Made by a program: the position numbers and the translations under genes. From the NCBI RefSeq assembly GCF_036231355.1, contig NZ_CP109496.1, forward strand, positions 2,976,001-3,040,000: 64,000 nucleotides of DNA, given 5' to 3'. Below are positions 17,559 to 26,539 of this stretch, piece by piece. The stretch is from Streptomyces sp. NBC_01431 (GTDB lineage: Bacteria; Actinomycetota; Actinomycetes; Streptomycetales; Streptomycetaceae). The notes beneath the pieces are model-generated. The model was not told the DNA's origin, did no database searches, and saw only the letters and a program-made list of their open reading frames with translations. How positions within the stretch are numbered: the stretch's first letter is position 1; every line of letters begins with the position of its first letter.

Positions 17559-19730
17559 ATGACGACCACCGCATCCAGGCACCCAGAGGCCCCCGGGGCG
17601 CTCTCCTTCCCCCGGCACTCGGCACGCACTCAGCGCTTCACGCTCGGTGCGCCCCGCGCCTTCACCATCGCGCCGGACGGCGAGCGGGTCGTCTTCCTGC
17701 GCTCGGCCGGCGGCACCGAGCGCAGCAACCGGCTCTGGGTGCTCGACCTGGCAGGGGGCGCCGCGGAACGGCTCGCGGCCGACCCGGACGCGCTGCTCGG
17801 CGGACGCGGCGAACGGCTCTCCGCACAGGAGCGCGCCCGGCGCGAGCGCAGCCGGGAGGGTTCGGCCGGAATCGTCGCCTATGCCACCGACGCGGCCGTG
17901 GAGCTCGCCGCGTTCGCCCTCTCCGGGCGGCTGTTCACCGCCGAGCTGCGCGCCGGGACCGCCCGCGAGCTGCCGGCGCGGGGCCCGGTGCTCGACCCCC
18001 GCCCCTCCCCCGACGGCCGCCACGTGGCGTATGTGGCGCGGGGTGCGCTGCGGGTCGTCGGCGCGGAGGGCGAGGACGACCGGGCGCTCGCCGAGCCCGA
18101 GTCACCCGAAGTGACGTACGGACTCGCGGAGTTCATCGCGGCGGAGGAGATGTCCCGCTCGCGCGGCCACTGGTGGAGTCCCGACTCCGACCGGCTGCTC
18201 GTGGCCCGCGCGGACGAGAGTGACGTGCGCCGCTGGTGGATCGCCGACCCGGCCAACCCCGGCGAGGAGCCGGCGCGGGTCGCCTATCCGGCGGCCGGCA
18301 CGCCCAACGCCGAGGTCCGCCTCTTCCTGTACGCCCTCGACGGCGCCCGCACCGAGATCGTCTGGGACCGGGCCCACCACCCCTATCTCGCCCGGGTTCA
18401 CTGGTCCGCGGACGGCGCGCCGCTGCTGCTCGTCCAGTCCCGGGACCAGCGCACCCAGCTCCACCTCGCCGTGAACCCGGAGACGGGCGCGACCCGCACC
18501 GTGCATGTCGACGAGGACCCCGACTGGCTCGAACTCCTTCCGGGCGGCCCCGCCTGGGCACCCGACGGCCGTCTCGTGCGCATCGCCGATGAGGGCGGGG
18601 CGCGTGTCCTCGCGGTGGGCGACCGGACCTTTACCGGGCCGCAGTTGCAGGTCAGGGCGGTGCTCGACATCGGCGACAGCGACGTGCTGATCTCCGCGTC
18701 CGCGGGCGAGAAGGCGAGTGCGGCCGCCGCGGGTGCTCCCGAGACCGGCGAGATCCATGTGTACCGGGTCAATGAGCTGGGTACTGAACGCGTCTCGGAC
18801 GGTGCCGGAGTCCACTCGGCCGTACGGTCCGGCGCGGTCACGGTGCTGAGCTCCGCCCGGCCCGATCGGCCGGGGACGGTCGTGCGGGTGCTCCGGGACG
18901 GCAGGGAACTGGTCAAGATCGCCTCGTACGCCGATGAACCGCGCCTCGCGGTGCGGCTTCGGCTGACCCAAGGGGGCGCACGGCGGATCCCGTGCGCCGT
19001 CCTGCTTCCGGCCCACTACCAGGAGTCGGACGGGCCGCTGCCCGTACTCATGGATCCGTACGGCGGACCGCACGGACAGCGGGTGCTGGCCGCCCACAAC
19101 GCACACCTCGCCTCGCAGTGGTTCGCGGACCAGGGCTTCGCGGTGGTGGTCGCCGACGGCCGCGGCACCCCGGGCCGATCCCCCGCCTGGGAGAAGGCGA
19201 TCCGGGACGATTTCACCCTCGCGCTCGACGACCAGATCGAGGCGCTGCACGGCCTGGCGGGCGCGTACCCGCTGGACCTCGGCCGGGTGGCGATGCGGGG
19301 CTGGTCCTTCGGCGGCTATCTGTCAGCGCTGGCCGTGCTGCGCCGGCCGGACGTCTTCCACGCGGGGATCGCGGGGGCGCCGGTGACGGACTGGGAGCTG
19401 TACGACACGCACTACACGGAGCGCTACCTCGGCCTGCCGTCCTCGAATCCGGACGTCTACGCCGCCAACTCCCTTGTCTCAGCGGGCGAGTTGACGCAGG
19501 CCGTCGCCCCGGCCCGCCCGCTGATGGTCATTCACGGCATGGCGGACGACAACGTGGTGGTGGCGCACACCCTGCGGCTGTCCTCGGCGCTGCTCGCCGC
19601 GGGCCACCCGCACGAGGTCCTTCCGCTGACCGGCGTGACGCACATGACGCCGCAGGAGCAGGTGGCGGAGAACCTCCTGCTGCTCCAAGTCGACTTCCTG
19701 CGCCGCTCGTTGGAGCTCCCCCGGAAGTAG
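17559..19730 (+). CDS. S9-family (dipeptidyl-peptidase IV-like) serine peptidase
   Basis: The 723-aa cytoplasmic protein has an N-terminal beta-propeller of the DPP IV type (about 30-460) and a C-terminal alpha/beta hydrolase. The nucleophile lies in MRGWSFGGYLSALAVL (near residue 582), the aspartate in VIHGMADDNVV (about 660) and the histidine in TGVTHMTPQEQ (about 693). The glutamate pair that binds the peptide N-terminus in this family is plausibly in GLAEFIAAEEMSR. No signal peptide is present. It probably trims dipeptides from short peptides, which is apt next to the oligopeptide importers, though a direct link is inference. Confidence 0.9.
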   Translation: MTTTASRHPEAPGALSFPRHSARTQRFTLGAPRAFTIAPDGERVVFLRSAGGTERSNRLWVLDLAGGAAERLAADPDALLGGRGERLSAQERARRERSREGSAGIVAYATDAAVELAAFALSGRLFTAELRAGTARELPARGPVLDPRPSPDGRHVAYVARGALRVVGAEGEDDRALAEPESPEVTYGLAEFIAAEEMSRSRGHWWSPDSDRLLVARADESDVRRWWIADPANPGEEPARVAYPAAGTPNAEVRLFLYALDGARTEIVWDRAHHPYLARVHWSADGAPLLLVQSRDQRTQLHLAVNPETGATRTVHVDEDPDWLELLPGGPAWAPDGRLVRIADEGGARVLAVGDRTFTGPQLQVRAVLDIGDSDVLISASAGEKASAAAAGAPETGEIHVYRVNELGTERVSDGAGVHSAVRSGAVTVLSSARPDRPGTVVRVLRDGRELVKIASYADEPRLAVRLRLTQGGARRIPCAVLLPAHYQESDGPLPVLMDPYGGPHGQRVLAAHNAHLASQWFADQGFAVVVADGRGTPGRSPAWEKAIRDDFTLALDDQIEALHGLAGAYPLDLGRVAMRGWSFGGYLSALAVLRRPDVFHAGIAGAPVTDWELYDTHYTERYLGLPSSNPDVYAANSLVSAGELTQAVAPARPLMVIHGMADDNVVVAHTLRLSSALLAAGHPHEVLPLTGVTHMTPQEQVAENLLLLQVDFLRRSLELPRK

Positions 19731-19737
19731 GCGCGAC

Positions 19738-19772
19738 GGCCGGCCGGGACGCACGATGCGGCCCGGCCGGCC
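19738..19772 (+). terminator. Terminator of the S9 peptidase gene
   Basis: An 11-bp perfect GC-rich stem (19738-19748 with 19762-19772) with a 13-base loop starts 8 bases after the stop codon. Confidence 0.8.
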
Positions 19773-20074
19773 CACGGCACCCGCACGGCCGTACGGTGCC
19801 CAGAGTGGCGCGTCCGCATATCGGTGATGTGGCGATCAAGTTGCGTGCACGTTACGGAAATTGATGGACATTTAACATCAGATTCCGCAATTGCCCGAAG
19901 GCTGTCAAGCACGCGGCCGCACCAAAGAAAGAAATCTTCCGCCAAGTTAATCGATGAGTTCACCTCGGCCTGCGCAAAACCCTTGACGCACACCGCCGCA
20001 CGCATGAATGTTCCGATCGACAAAAGACGCCAAGCGGCGCTGCTGAATCCTTCCGGTGCGGGGGGCAATGCGAA
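19773..20074 (+). promoter_or_regulatory. Long AT-rich leader upstream of the bldK-like operon
   Basis: About 300 bases without a gene, clearly richer in A/T than the surroundings (notably 19855-19960). A TTGACG at 19983-19988 is followed 17-18 bases later by GAATGT/AATGTT, a weak promoter candidate roughly 65 bases before the first ATG. In S. coelicolor bldK expression is under developmental control; the spacious leader fits that, but I could not identify a specific operator. Confidence 0.45.
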
Positions 20075-21112
20075 ATGACGAGTTCCACAAGAGCTGCCAT
20101 GGAGCCAACCGATCCACTCCCCGGAGAGGACGGTGCCCCAGCAGCGGCCGACGGTATCGAAGTAAAGACGAGCGAACTCGTCGGACGCTCACCCGGGCGT
20201 CTCGCATGGATCAGGTTCAAACGCGACAAGGTCGGAATCCTGTGTGCCTTTACGGTGCTCGGATTCATCCTGATCGCGCTGGCCGCTCCACTCATCTCGA
20301 AGCTGTACGGCAAAGATCCCTATCAGCTCTATGGGCAGGACCGCGGGCTGCTGAACAGCTACGGCATCCCGCTCAAGCCCAACGGCGGGATCGACGGCGA
20401 CTTCTGGTTCGGCCTCGAACCGAGGCTGGGCCGCGACGTCTTCACGCTGCTGATCTACGGCATCCGCACCTCGCTGCTCATCGCCCTCGCGGTCACCGTG
20501 GTCGCGGTGGTCATCGGGGTCCTGGTGGGGCTGGTCCAGGGGTACCTGGGCGGCCGGACCGACTACTTCCTCGGCCGGTTCTCGGACCTGATGCTGTCGT
20601 TCCCGCAGCAGCTGTTCTTCATCGCCTTCACCCCCGTGATCGTGGCTCTGTTCGTCTCCCCCACCGACGAGGAGCCGACCTACGTCCGGGTGGTGGCGCT
20701 GATCCTGGTGCAGCTGGTCCTCGGCTGGATGACGATCGGGCGGCTCATCCGGGCCCAGGTGCTCTCGCTGCGCGAACGCGAGTTCATCGAAGCGGCCCGG
20801 CTCAGCGGGGCCTCGGGCTGGCGGATCATCCGCAAGGAGCTGCTGCCCAACATCTGGTCGACGGTGCTGGTGCAGGCGACGCTGCTGCTGCCGGTCAACG
20901 TCACCGCCGAGGCGGGGCTCTCCTACCTCGGTGTCGGGGTCCACAGCCCCACTCCGGACTGGGGCCTGCTCTTCCAGTCCGGAGCGACGTACTACGACTC
21001 CGATCTCACCTTCATGTTCTTCCCCGGCATCGCGATGGTCGTCTTCGTCGTCGCGTTCAACCTGCTCGGGGATTCGGTCCGGGACGCTCTCGACCCCAAG
21101 ACCGTGCGCTGA
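20075..21112 (+). CDS. bldKA: Oligopeptide ABC transporter permease, BldKA-like
   Basis: This DppC/OppC-type permease of 345 aa has an N-terminal membrane segment (about 52-74) after a 45-residue hydrophilic leader, then the usual five-helix core. The EAA coupling loop is EREFIEAARLSGASGWRII. The symbol rests on gene order: permease, lipoprotein, permease, ATPase, ATPase is the bldKABCDE arrangement, and the flanking loci agree with the bldK region as I remember it. BldK imports an extracellular oligopeptide needed for aerial growth in S. coelicolor. The start could also be the ATG at 20099. Confidence 0.82.
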   Translation: MTSSTRAAMEPTDPLPGEDGAPAAADGIEVKTSELVGRSPGRLAWIRFKRDKVGILCAFTVLGFILIALAAPLISKLYGKDPYQLYGQDRGLLNSYGIPLKPNGGIDGDFWFGLEPRLGRDVFTLLIYGIRTSLLIALAVTVVAVVIGVLVGLVQGYLGGRTDYFLGRFSDLMLSFPQQLFFIAFTPVIVALFVSPTDEEPTYVRVVALILVQLVLGWMTIGRLIRAQVLSLREREFIEAARLSGASGWRIIRKELLPNIWSTVLVQATLLLPVNVTAEAGLSYLGVGVHSPTPDWGLLFQSGATYYDSDLTFMFFPGIAMVVFVVAFNLLGDSVRDALDPKTVR

Positions 21113-21141
21113 AGTCCGATCATCCTGACAGGCAGGAATCC

Positions 21142-22923
21142 ATGAGAATAAACAAGGCGCGCCAGGTTTCCGCGGTTCTGGCGGTGGGGGCACTGGCACT
21201 GACCGCCGCGTGCAGCAGCGGCGGGGCCGGCGACACCGGCAAGGGTGCCGACTCGGGCAAGAAGGCCGAGGTGCAGAACTTCGGCGTGGGCACCAAGGCC
21301 GACTCCACCGGCCCGGCCGTGGCGGTCGACGGCGCGAAGTCCGGCGGCACCGCCTACAGCCTCGACCAGGCCGGCTTCGACTACCTCGACCCGGGCCAGC
21401 AGTACGTGAGCGACCAGCTCTCGGTGCAGCTGCTCTACAACCGCTCGCTCACCGGCTACAAGATCGACCCGAAGACCGGCAAGACGGTCGTCGTCGGCGA
21501 CCTCGCCACCGACGCCGGCACCCCCTCCGACGGCGCGAAGACCTGGACGTACACCCTGAAGGACGGGGTGAAGTTCGAGGACGGCACGCCGGTCACCACC
21601 AAGGACATCAAGTACGGCATCGAGCGGCTCTTCGCCGACTACCAGACGCAGGGACCGCAGTACGTCCAGAAGTGGCTCTACGGCGCCGACTACCGCAAGA
21701 AGTACGCCGGTCCCTACGACGGCAAGGAGATCCCGGACGCGCAGATCGCGACCCCCGACGACAAGACGATCGTCTTCCACTTCCTGGAGCCGCACGCGGA
21801 CACCCCGTACGCGATGGCGATGCCCAACATCTCGCCGGTCCCCAAGGCCAAGGACGACAAGCAGAAGTACAACAACCACCCGGTCTCCACCGGCCCGTAC
21901 AAGATCGCCGACTATCAGCCGGGCAAGTCGCTGTCCTTCGTGCGCAACCCCAACTGGGACCCGAAGAGCGACCCCATCCGCAACGCCTACCCGGACAAGT
22001 GGCAGTTCCAGCTCGGCATCCAGGAGCCGGGTCTGACCAACCGGCTCGCCGCCGACACCGGCACCGACAAGTACGCCATCAACATGGCGAACTCGGCGGA
22101 TCCGTCGAAGATGCAGACCCTCACCTCGGACCCGCAGTACAAGAGCCGGACGGTCAACGAGTACCAGCCCTACGTCGAGGTGTTCAATCTCAACACCAAG
22201 CGGATCACCAACCCGAAGGTCCGCCAGGCGCTGGCGTACGCGTTCCCGATGCAGCAGGTCCAGCAGGCGTTCGGCGGTGGCGCGCAGGGCGACCTCGGCA
22301 CCACGCTGCTCAGCCCGACCGTGGCCGGCTGGCAGAAGTTCGACCCGTTCGGCAAGCTGACCAAGCCCATGGGCGACCCCGAGAAGTCGCTGGCACTCCT
22401 GAAGGACGCCGGCGTCACCACCCCGTACAAGATCTCGCTGGCGTACGCGAACACCCCGCGCTGGGACAACGTCACGCTGACCATCCAGAAGGCGCTGGAG
22501 AAGGCCGGGTTCACGGTCGAGCGCAAGGCCATCGACCCGACCTCGTACTACACGGTGGTCGGCAAGGTGGACACCCCGTACGACATGTACCGCACCGGGT
22601 GGGGCGCGGACTGGCCCAACGGCTCGACCGTCATCCCGCCGACCATGGACGGACGCAACCTCGCGGACGGCACCAACAACTACTCGTTCCTGAACGACCC
22701 GAAGGTCAACTCCGAGATCGACCGCATCAACCAGATCACGGACCTGCCGCAGCAGGCCGCGCAGTGGGAGAAGCTCTCCGAGTACGTGCTCCAGACCGAC
22801 ACGTCGCAGATCCCGTTCGTCTTCGACAAGTACTTCAACCTGTACGGCTCCGGTCTCGGCGGCGTCACCTACAACGAGATCTACGGATCGATCAACCCGA
22901 ACACGATCTTCGTGAAGCAGTAG
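21142..22923 (+). CDS. bldKB: Oligopeptide-binding lipoprotein, BldKB-like
   Basis: This family-5 solute-binding protein of 593 aa has a lipoprotein signal peptide with lipobox LTAAC, lipidated at Cys24, followed by a Ser/Gly linker. Domain landmarks are DQLSVQLLYNRSLTG, DGVKFEDGTPVTTKDIKYGI and the C-terminal FVFDKYFNLYGSGLGGV. It captures peptides outside the membrane and hands them to BldKA/BldKC. The frame is open far upstream across bldKA, but the lipoprotein signal fixes ATG 21142. It is followed by a 15-bp hairpin (22935-22970) that probably protects the message and raises its dosage over the downstream genes. Confidence 0.85.
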   Translation: MRINKARQVSAVLAVGALALTAACSSGGAGDTGKGADSGKKAEVQNFGVGTKADSTGPAVAVDGAKSGGTAYSLDQAGFDYLDPGQQYVSDQLSVQLLYNRSLTGYKIDPKTGKTVVVGDLATDAGTPSDGAKTWTYTLKDGVKFEDGTPVTTKDIKYGIERLFADYQTQGPQYVQKWLYGADYRKKYAGPYDGKEIPDAQIATPDDKTIVFHFLEPHADTPYAMAMPNISPVPKAKDDKQKYNNHPVSTGPYKIADYQPGKSLSFVRNPNWDPKSDPIRNAYPDKWQFQLGIQEPGLTNRLAADTGTDKYAINMANSADPSKMQTLTSDPQYKSRTVNEYQPYVEVFNLNTKRITNPKVRQALAYAFPMQQVQQAFGGGAQGDLGTTLLSPTVAGWQKFDPFGKLTKPMGDPEKSLALLKDAGVTTPYKISLAYANTPRWDNVTLTIQKALEKAGFTVERKAIDPTSYYTVVGKVDTPYDMYRTGWGADWPNGSTVIPPTMDGRNLADGTNNYSFLNDPKVNSEIDRINQITDLPQQAAQWEKLSEYVLQTDTSQIPFVFDKYFNLYGSGLGGVTYNEIYGSINPNTIFVKQ

Positions 22924-22934
22924 CAGATGCGGCT

Positions 22935-22970
22935 CGGTTTCCCCGGCCCCGCGTCGGGCCGGGGAAACCG
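22935..22970 (+). terminator. Intercistronic hairpin behind bldKB
   Basis: A 15-bp perfect stem (22935-22949 with 22956-22970, 6-base loop) begins 12 bases after the bldKB stop and ends 23 bases before bldKC. Inside an operon this is best read as a partial terminator or 3'-end stabiliser rather than a full stop. Confidence 0.8.
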
Positions 22971-22993
22971 CATAGCGACGGAAGAGTCAGCCG

Positions 22994-23971
22994 ATGTTCC
23001 GTTTCCTCGTGCGCCGCGTGCTCGGTGCCGTGGTCATCCTGCTGTTGATCAGCATGATCACCTATTTTCTCTTCTTCTTCCTGCCCTCCGACCCGGCGCT
23101 GCTTTCCTGCGGAAAACAATGCGATCCACAGAATGTCGCCCTGATCCGCAAGAACCTCGGCCTCGACCTGCCGATCTGGACGCAGTACTGGCATTACATG
23201 GTCGGCATATTCGCCGGCCGCCACATGCCGATAGGGGACTGCCCCGCGCCCTGCTTCGGCTATTCCTTCGCCAATCAGCAGCCGGTCTGGGGCACGATCG
23301 CCGACAGCTATCCCACCACGCTGACGCTGGCCGTCGGCGGCTCGGCGGTCTTCCTCACCATCGGCGTCTCGCTCGGCCTGGTCTCGGCCTGGCGCCAGGG
23401 GACCGTCTTCGACCGGATCGCCAGCTCCGCCTCGCTGCTCGGGCAGTCGGTGCAGATCTACTTCATCGGCCCGCTGGCCATCCTGTTGTTCTCCACCAAG
23501 CTGGGCTGGCTCGACCGGGGCCACGACGTGGACTGGGCGCACGACGCCTGGGGATCGGTCACCGGGATGATCCTGCCGTGTCTGGTCCTGTCGGTGATCT
23601 TCTGGTCCAACTACAGCCGACAGACCCGGTCGTTGATGGTGGAGCAGCTCTCCGAGGACCACATCAGGGCGGCCCGCGCCAAGGGCATGTCATCCCGCTA
23701 CGTCTTTCTGCGGTACGCGCTGCGCGGCGCGATGGCCACCATCATCACCATCTTCGGCGTGGACCTGAGCGCGGTGCTCGGCGGCGCGATCATCACCGAG
23801 GTCACCTTCGGTCTGCACGGCCTGGGGCTGCTCTCGGTGGAGGCCGTCCTGCGCAGCGACCTGCCCCTTGAGATGGCCGTGATGCTCATCGGCGCCACCC
23901 TGATCGTCGTCTGCAACATCGTCGTCGACCTGGCGTACGCCTTCATCGACCCCCGGATCCGGCTCACTTGA
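22994..23971 (+). CDS. bldKC: Oligopeptide ABC transporter permease, BldKC-like
   Basis: This DppB/OppB-type permease of 325 aa begins with the diagnostic MFRFLVRRVLGAVVILLLI first helix. It contains a periplasmic loop with LLSCGKQCDPQNVALIRKNLG and a CPAPCFGY pair of cysteines, then five further helices. The coupling loop is DHIRAARAKGMSSRYVFLR. Four cysteines in the first external loop are unusual for OppB proteins and could form two disulfides. It assembles with BldKA as the translocation pore. Confidence 0.85.
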   Translation: MFRFLVRRVLGAVVILLLISMITYFLFFFLPSDPALLSCGKQCDPQNVALIRKNLGLDLPIWTQYWHYMVGIFAGRHMPIGDCPAPCFGYSFANQQPVWGTIADSYPTTLTLAVGGSAVFLTIGVSLGLVSAWRQGTVFDRIASSASLLGQSVQIYFIGPLAILLFSTKLGWLDRGHDVDWAHDAWGSVTGMILPCLVLSVIFWSNYSRQTRSLMVEQLSEDHIRAARAKGMSSRYVFLRYALRGAMATIITIFGVDLSAVLGGAIITEVTFGLHGLGLLSVEAVLRSDLPLEMAVMLIGATLIVVCNIVVDLAYAFIDPRIRLT

Positions 23972-24000
23972 GGCCCGCAGACCCACAGGAGAACCGCCCC

Positions 24001-25068
24001 GTGTCCACCTTGAGCCAGACCGCCGCCGAACCGGCCGCCAAACCGGCCCCCTCCTTCCTCTCGGTCCGGGACCTGTACGTCCACTTCGCCACCGAGGACG
24101 GCACCGTCAAAGCCGTCGACGGCCTGTCCTTCGACCTGGAACGCGGCTCGACGCTCGGCATCGTCGGCGAGTCGGGCTCCGGCAAGTCGGTGACCAACCT
24201 CGCGATCCTGGGTCTGCACAACCCGCGCAACACCACGATCCAGGGCGAGATCCTGCTCGACGGGCAGGAGTTGACCGGCGCCACCGAGCGTCAGCTGAAC
24301 CGGCTGCGCGGCAAGAAAATGGCGATGATCTTCCAGGACTCGCTGGCCGCGCTCTCGCCCTTCTACACGGTGGGCCGGCAGATCGCCGAGCCCCTCATGA
24401 AGCACACCGGTGCCTCCCGCCGCGAGGCGCGGGCGCGGGCCGTGGACATGCTGCGCAAGGTCGGCATCCCGCAGCCGGAACTGCGGGTGGACGACTACCC
24501 ACACCAGTTCTCCGGCGGCATGCGCCAGCGGGCGATGATCGCGATGGCGCTGGTCTGCGACCCGGAGCTGGTGATCGCCGACGAGCCCACCACCGCGCTC
24601 GACGTGACGGTCCAGGCGCAGATCCTCGACCTGCTGAAAGACCTCCAGCAGGAGACCGGCGCGGCGATCATCATCATCACCCACGACCTTGGAGTGATCG
24701 CCAAGACCGCCGACCAGGTGATGGTGATGTACGCGGGCCGCTGCGTGGAGCGCGGCACCGTCAAGGAGGTCATGCACCGGCCCCAGCACCCCTACAGCTG
24801 GGGGCTGCTCAGCTCCATCCCGAGGCTGGACTCATCCGTGGAGAGCCCGCTGGTGCCGATCCCCGGCGCCCCGCCGAGCCTGCTCGCCCCACCGCCCGGC
24901 TGTCCCTTCCACCCCCGGTGCGACTTCACCGACCAGGTGGCGGGCGGGGCCTGCCGCAGCGAACGGCCCGCCCTCCCCGAGGATCAACGACGCGGCTCCG
25001 CATGTCATTTGACGGGCGATCAGAAGCAAGCGATCTTCGCCGAGCAGATCCGCCCCCGGCTGCGCTGA
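24001..25068 (+). CDS. bldKD: Oligopeptide ABC transporter ATPase, BldKD-like
   Basis: This OppD-type ATPase of about 355 aa has Walker [17 protein letters not shown], signature [15 protein letters not shown], Walker [13 protein letters not shown] and switch histidine [11 protein letters not shown]. The C-terminal Opp signature ([12 protein letters not shown] and later cysteines CRSERP, CHLTGD) carries the four-cysteine pattern that binds a [4Fe-4S] cluster in related OppD/DppD proteins. GTG 24001 is chosen for its AGGAGAA ribosome site. It energises uptake together with BldKE. Confidence 0.85.
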   Translation: MSTLSQTAAEPAAKPAPSFLSVRDLYVHFATEDGTVKAVDGLSFDLERGSTLGIVGESGSGKSVTNLAILGLHNPRNTTIQGEILLDGQELTGATERQLNRLRGKKMAMIFQDSLAALSPFYTVGRQIAEPLMKHTGASRREARARAVDMLRKVGIPQPELRVDDYPHQFSGGMRQRAMIAMALVCDPELVIADEPTTALDVTVQAQILDLLKDLQQETGAAIIIITHDLGVIAKTADQVMVMYAGRCVERGTVKEVMHRPQHPYSWGLLSSIPRLDSSVESPLVPIPGAPPSLLAPPPGCPFHPRCDFTDQVAGGACRSERPALPEDQRRGSACHLTGDQKQAIFAEQIRPRLR

Positions 25069-25089
25069 CAAGGATGCGGGACAATCGCC

Positions 25090-26220
25090 ATGAGTGAGAA
25101 AGCCACCAGCGTCGCCAATCCGCACGCCGCGGCACCCGGGCCCGCCACGACGGGCCCCCTGCTCGAAGTGACCGGCCTCGCCAAGTACTTCCCCATCACG
25201 ATGGGGTTCCTCATCAAGCGGCACGTCGGCGACGTGCGCGCGGTGGACGGGATCGACTTCAGCATCGGACGCGGCGAGACGCTCGGCCTGGTCGGCGAGT
25301 CCGGCTGCGGCAAGTCGACCACCGGACGCCTGGTCACCCGGCTCCTCGAACCCACCGCCGGGAAGGTCGTCTACGCAGGACAGGACATCACCCACGCCTC
25401 CCGACGGACCCTCGCGCCCATCAGGTCCGAGATCCAGATGATCTTCCAGGACCCGTACGCCTCCCTCAACCCGCGCCAGACGGTGGGCGACATCGTCGCC
25501 AACCCGATGGTGGTCAACGGCATCAAGCCGCCGGGCGGTGTCGAGCGCCGGGTCCGCGAACTCCTGGAGACCGTCGGCCTGAACCCGGAGCACTACAACC
25601 GCTTCCCGCACGAGTTCTCCGGCGGCCAGCGTCAACGCATCGGCGTGGCACGGGCGTTGGGGATGGAACCCAAGCTGATCGTGGCCGACGAACCGGTCTC
25701 GGCGCTCGACGTGTCGATCCAGGCGCAGGTGGTCAACCTGCTCCAGCAGCTCCAGCGGGAGCTGGACATCGCCTTCCTGTTCATCGCCCACGACCTGGCG
25801 ATCGTGCGGCACTTCTCGCAGCGGGTCGCCGTGATGTACCTGGGCCGGATCGTCGAGGTCGGCGACCGCGACTCCATCTACCAGCGCCCGCGCCACCCGT
25901 ACACCCACGCCCTGCTCTCGGCCGTGCCCGAGGCCGTGGTGGACGAGGAGGGCGAGGGCCGCGAGCGGATCCGGCTGGCCGGCGACGTGCCCTCACCGGT
26001 CAACCCGCCGTCCGGCTGCCGGTTCCGCACCCGCTGCTGGAAGGCGCGGGACAAGTGCGCGGCCGAGACGCCCCCGCTGGTACGCATCGAAGGCAACCGG
26101 GAGGGCCACCTGACGGCATGCCACTACCCCGAGGAACCGACGGTCACGGCGCGGGACGAGGACGTCGTCCTCGATCCCGCTCTCGCCGCGATCGAGGAGG
26201 CGACGGACACCACCCGTTGA
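25090..26220 (+). CDS. bldKE: Oligopeptide ABC transporter ATPase, BldKE-like
   Basis: This OppF-type ATPase of 376 aa has Walker [17 protein letters not shown], signature [15 protein letters not shown], Walker [13 protein letters not shown] and switch LFIAHDLAIVRH. The C-terminal Opp motif is [19 protein letters not shown]. It starts 21 bases after bldKD and ends the operon; the GC hairpin at 26250-26296 follows. The last 30 residues are acidic and probably disordered. Confidence 0.85.
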   Translation: MSEKATSVANPHAAAPGPATTGPLLEVTGLAKYFPITMGFLIKRHVGDVRAVDGIDFSIGRGETLGLVGESGCGKSTTGRLVTRLLEPTAGKVVYAGQDITHASRRTLAPIRSEIQMIFQDPYASLNPRQTVGDIVANPMVVNGIKPPGGVERRVRELLETVGLNPEHYNRFPHEFSGGQRQRIGVARALGMEPKLIVADEPVSALDVSIQAQVVNLLQQLQRELDIAFLFIAHDLAIVRHFSQRVAVMYLGRIVEVGDRDSIYQRPRHPYTHALLSAVPEAVVDEEGEGRERIRLAGDVPSPVNPPSGCRFRTRCWKARDKCAAETPPLVRIEGNREGHLTACHYPEEPTVTARDEDVVLDPALAAIEEATDTTR

Positions 26221-26249
26221 CCCGAGTTCGTAGTGCCTCCGCTCGGACC

Positions 26250-26296
26250 GGGGCCCGCGCCCGCACACCCCAGCGACCACCGCGGCCGCGGGCCCC
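26250..26296 (+). terminator. Terminator of the bldK-like operon
   Basis: A 10-bp perfect stem (26250-26259 with 26287-26296) encloses a GC-rich 27-base loop, 30 bases after the operon's last stop codon. Confidence 0.65.
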
Positions 26297-26394
26297 GACA
26301 TTCAGAGGCGACGGCGAGCGCTGAGGGGCGCGAGCCCTGCCGTCGGCTGCCGACAGCACCATGCCCCGTGAGGCAACGGCGAAGCCGAGCACTC

Positions 26395-26539
26395 CAGGGG
26401 CGCGAGGCACTGCGCGAACAACCCCCACCGGCCCGCAGTCAAGAACGGGGCCAGGGGCGCGGGGAACTGCGCGACCAGCCCCCACCGGCCCGCGGCCGAA
26501 GAGGGGGCCAGGGGCGCGGGGAACTGCGCAAAAAGCCCC
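26395..26539. repeat. Tandem 57-bp repeat, three copies, between convergent operons
   Basis: Copies begin at 26395, 26452 and 26509, an exact 57-base period; the third is cut short by the end of the minus-strand ATPase gene. Each starts CAGGGGCGCGGGGAACTGCG or a close variant and continues into a CCCCCACCGGCCCGC segment. The same core, inverted, occurs at 49698-49858. Short AACTGCGCGA-containing elements of this kind are, from memory, scattered through Streptomyces intergenic regions. There is no unique spacer pattern, so it is not CRISPR. Confidence 0.85.

Noticed and set aside
20056..21141. Upstream extension of the BldKB-like reading frame across the bldKA gene
   Set aside because: The lipoprotein signal peptide and its ATG at 21142 define the real start; the upstream part is out of frame with the permease gene that occupies it.
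20075..26220. bldA-dependent TTA codons in the bldK-like genes
   Set aside because: Every TTA string I noticed in this stretch falls out of frame, so no bldA dependence is claimed for these coding regions.
26395..26539. Possible CRISPR array
   Set aside because: The 57-bp units are nearly contiguous tandem copies without unique spacers, and no cas genes are present.
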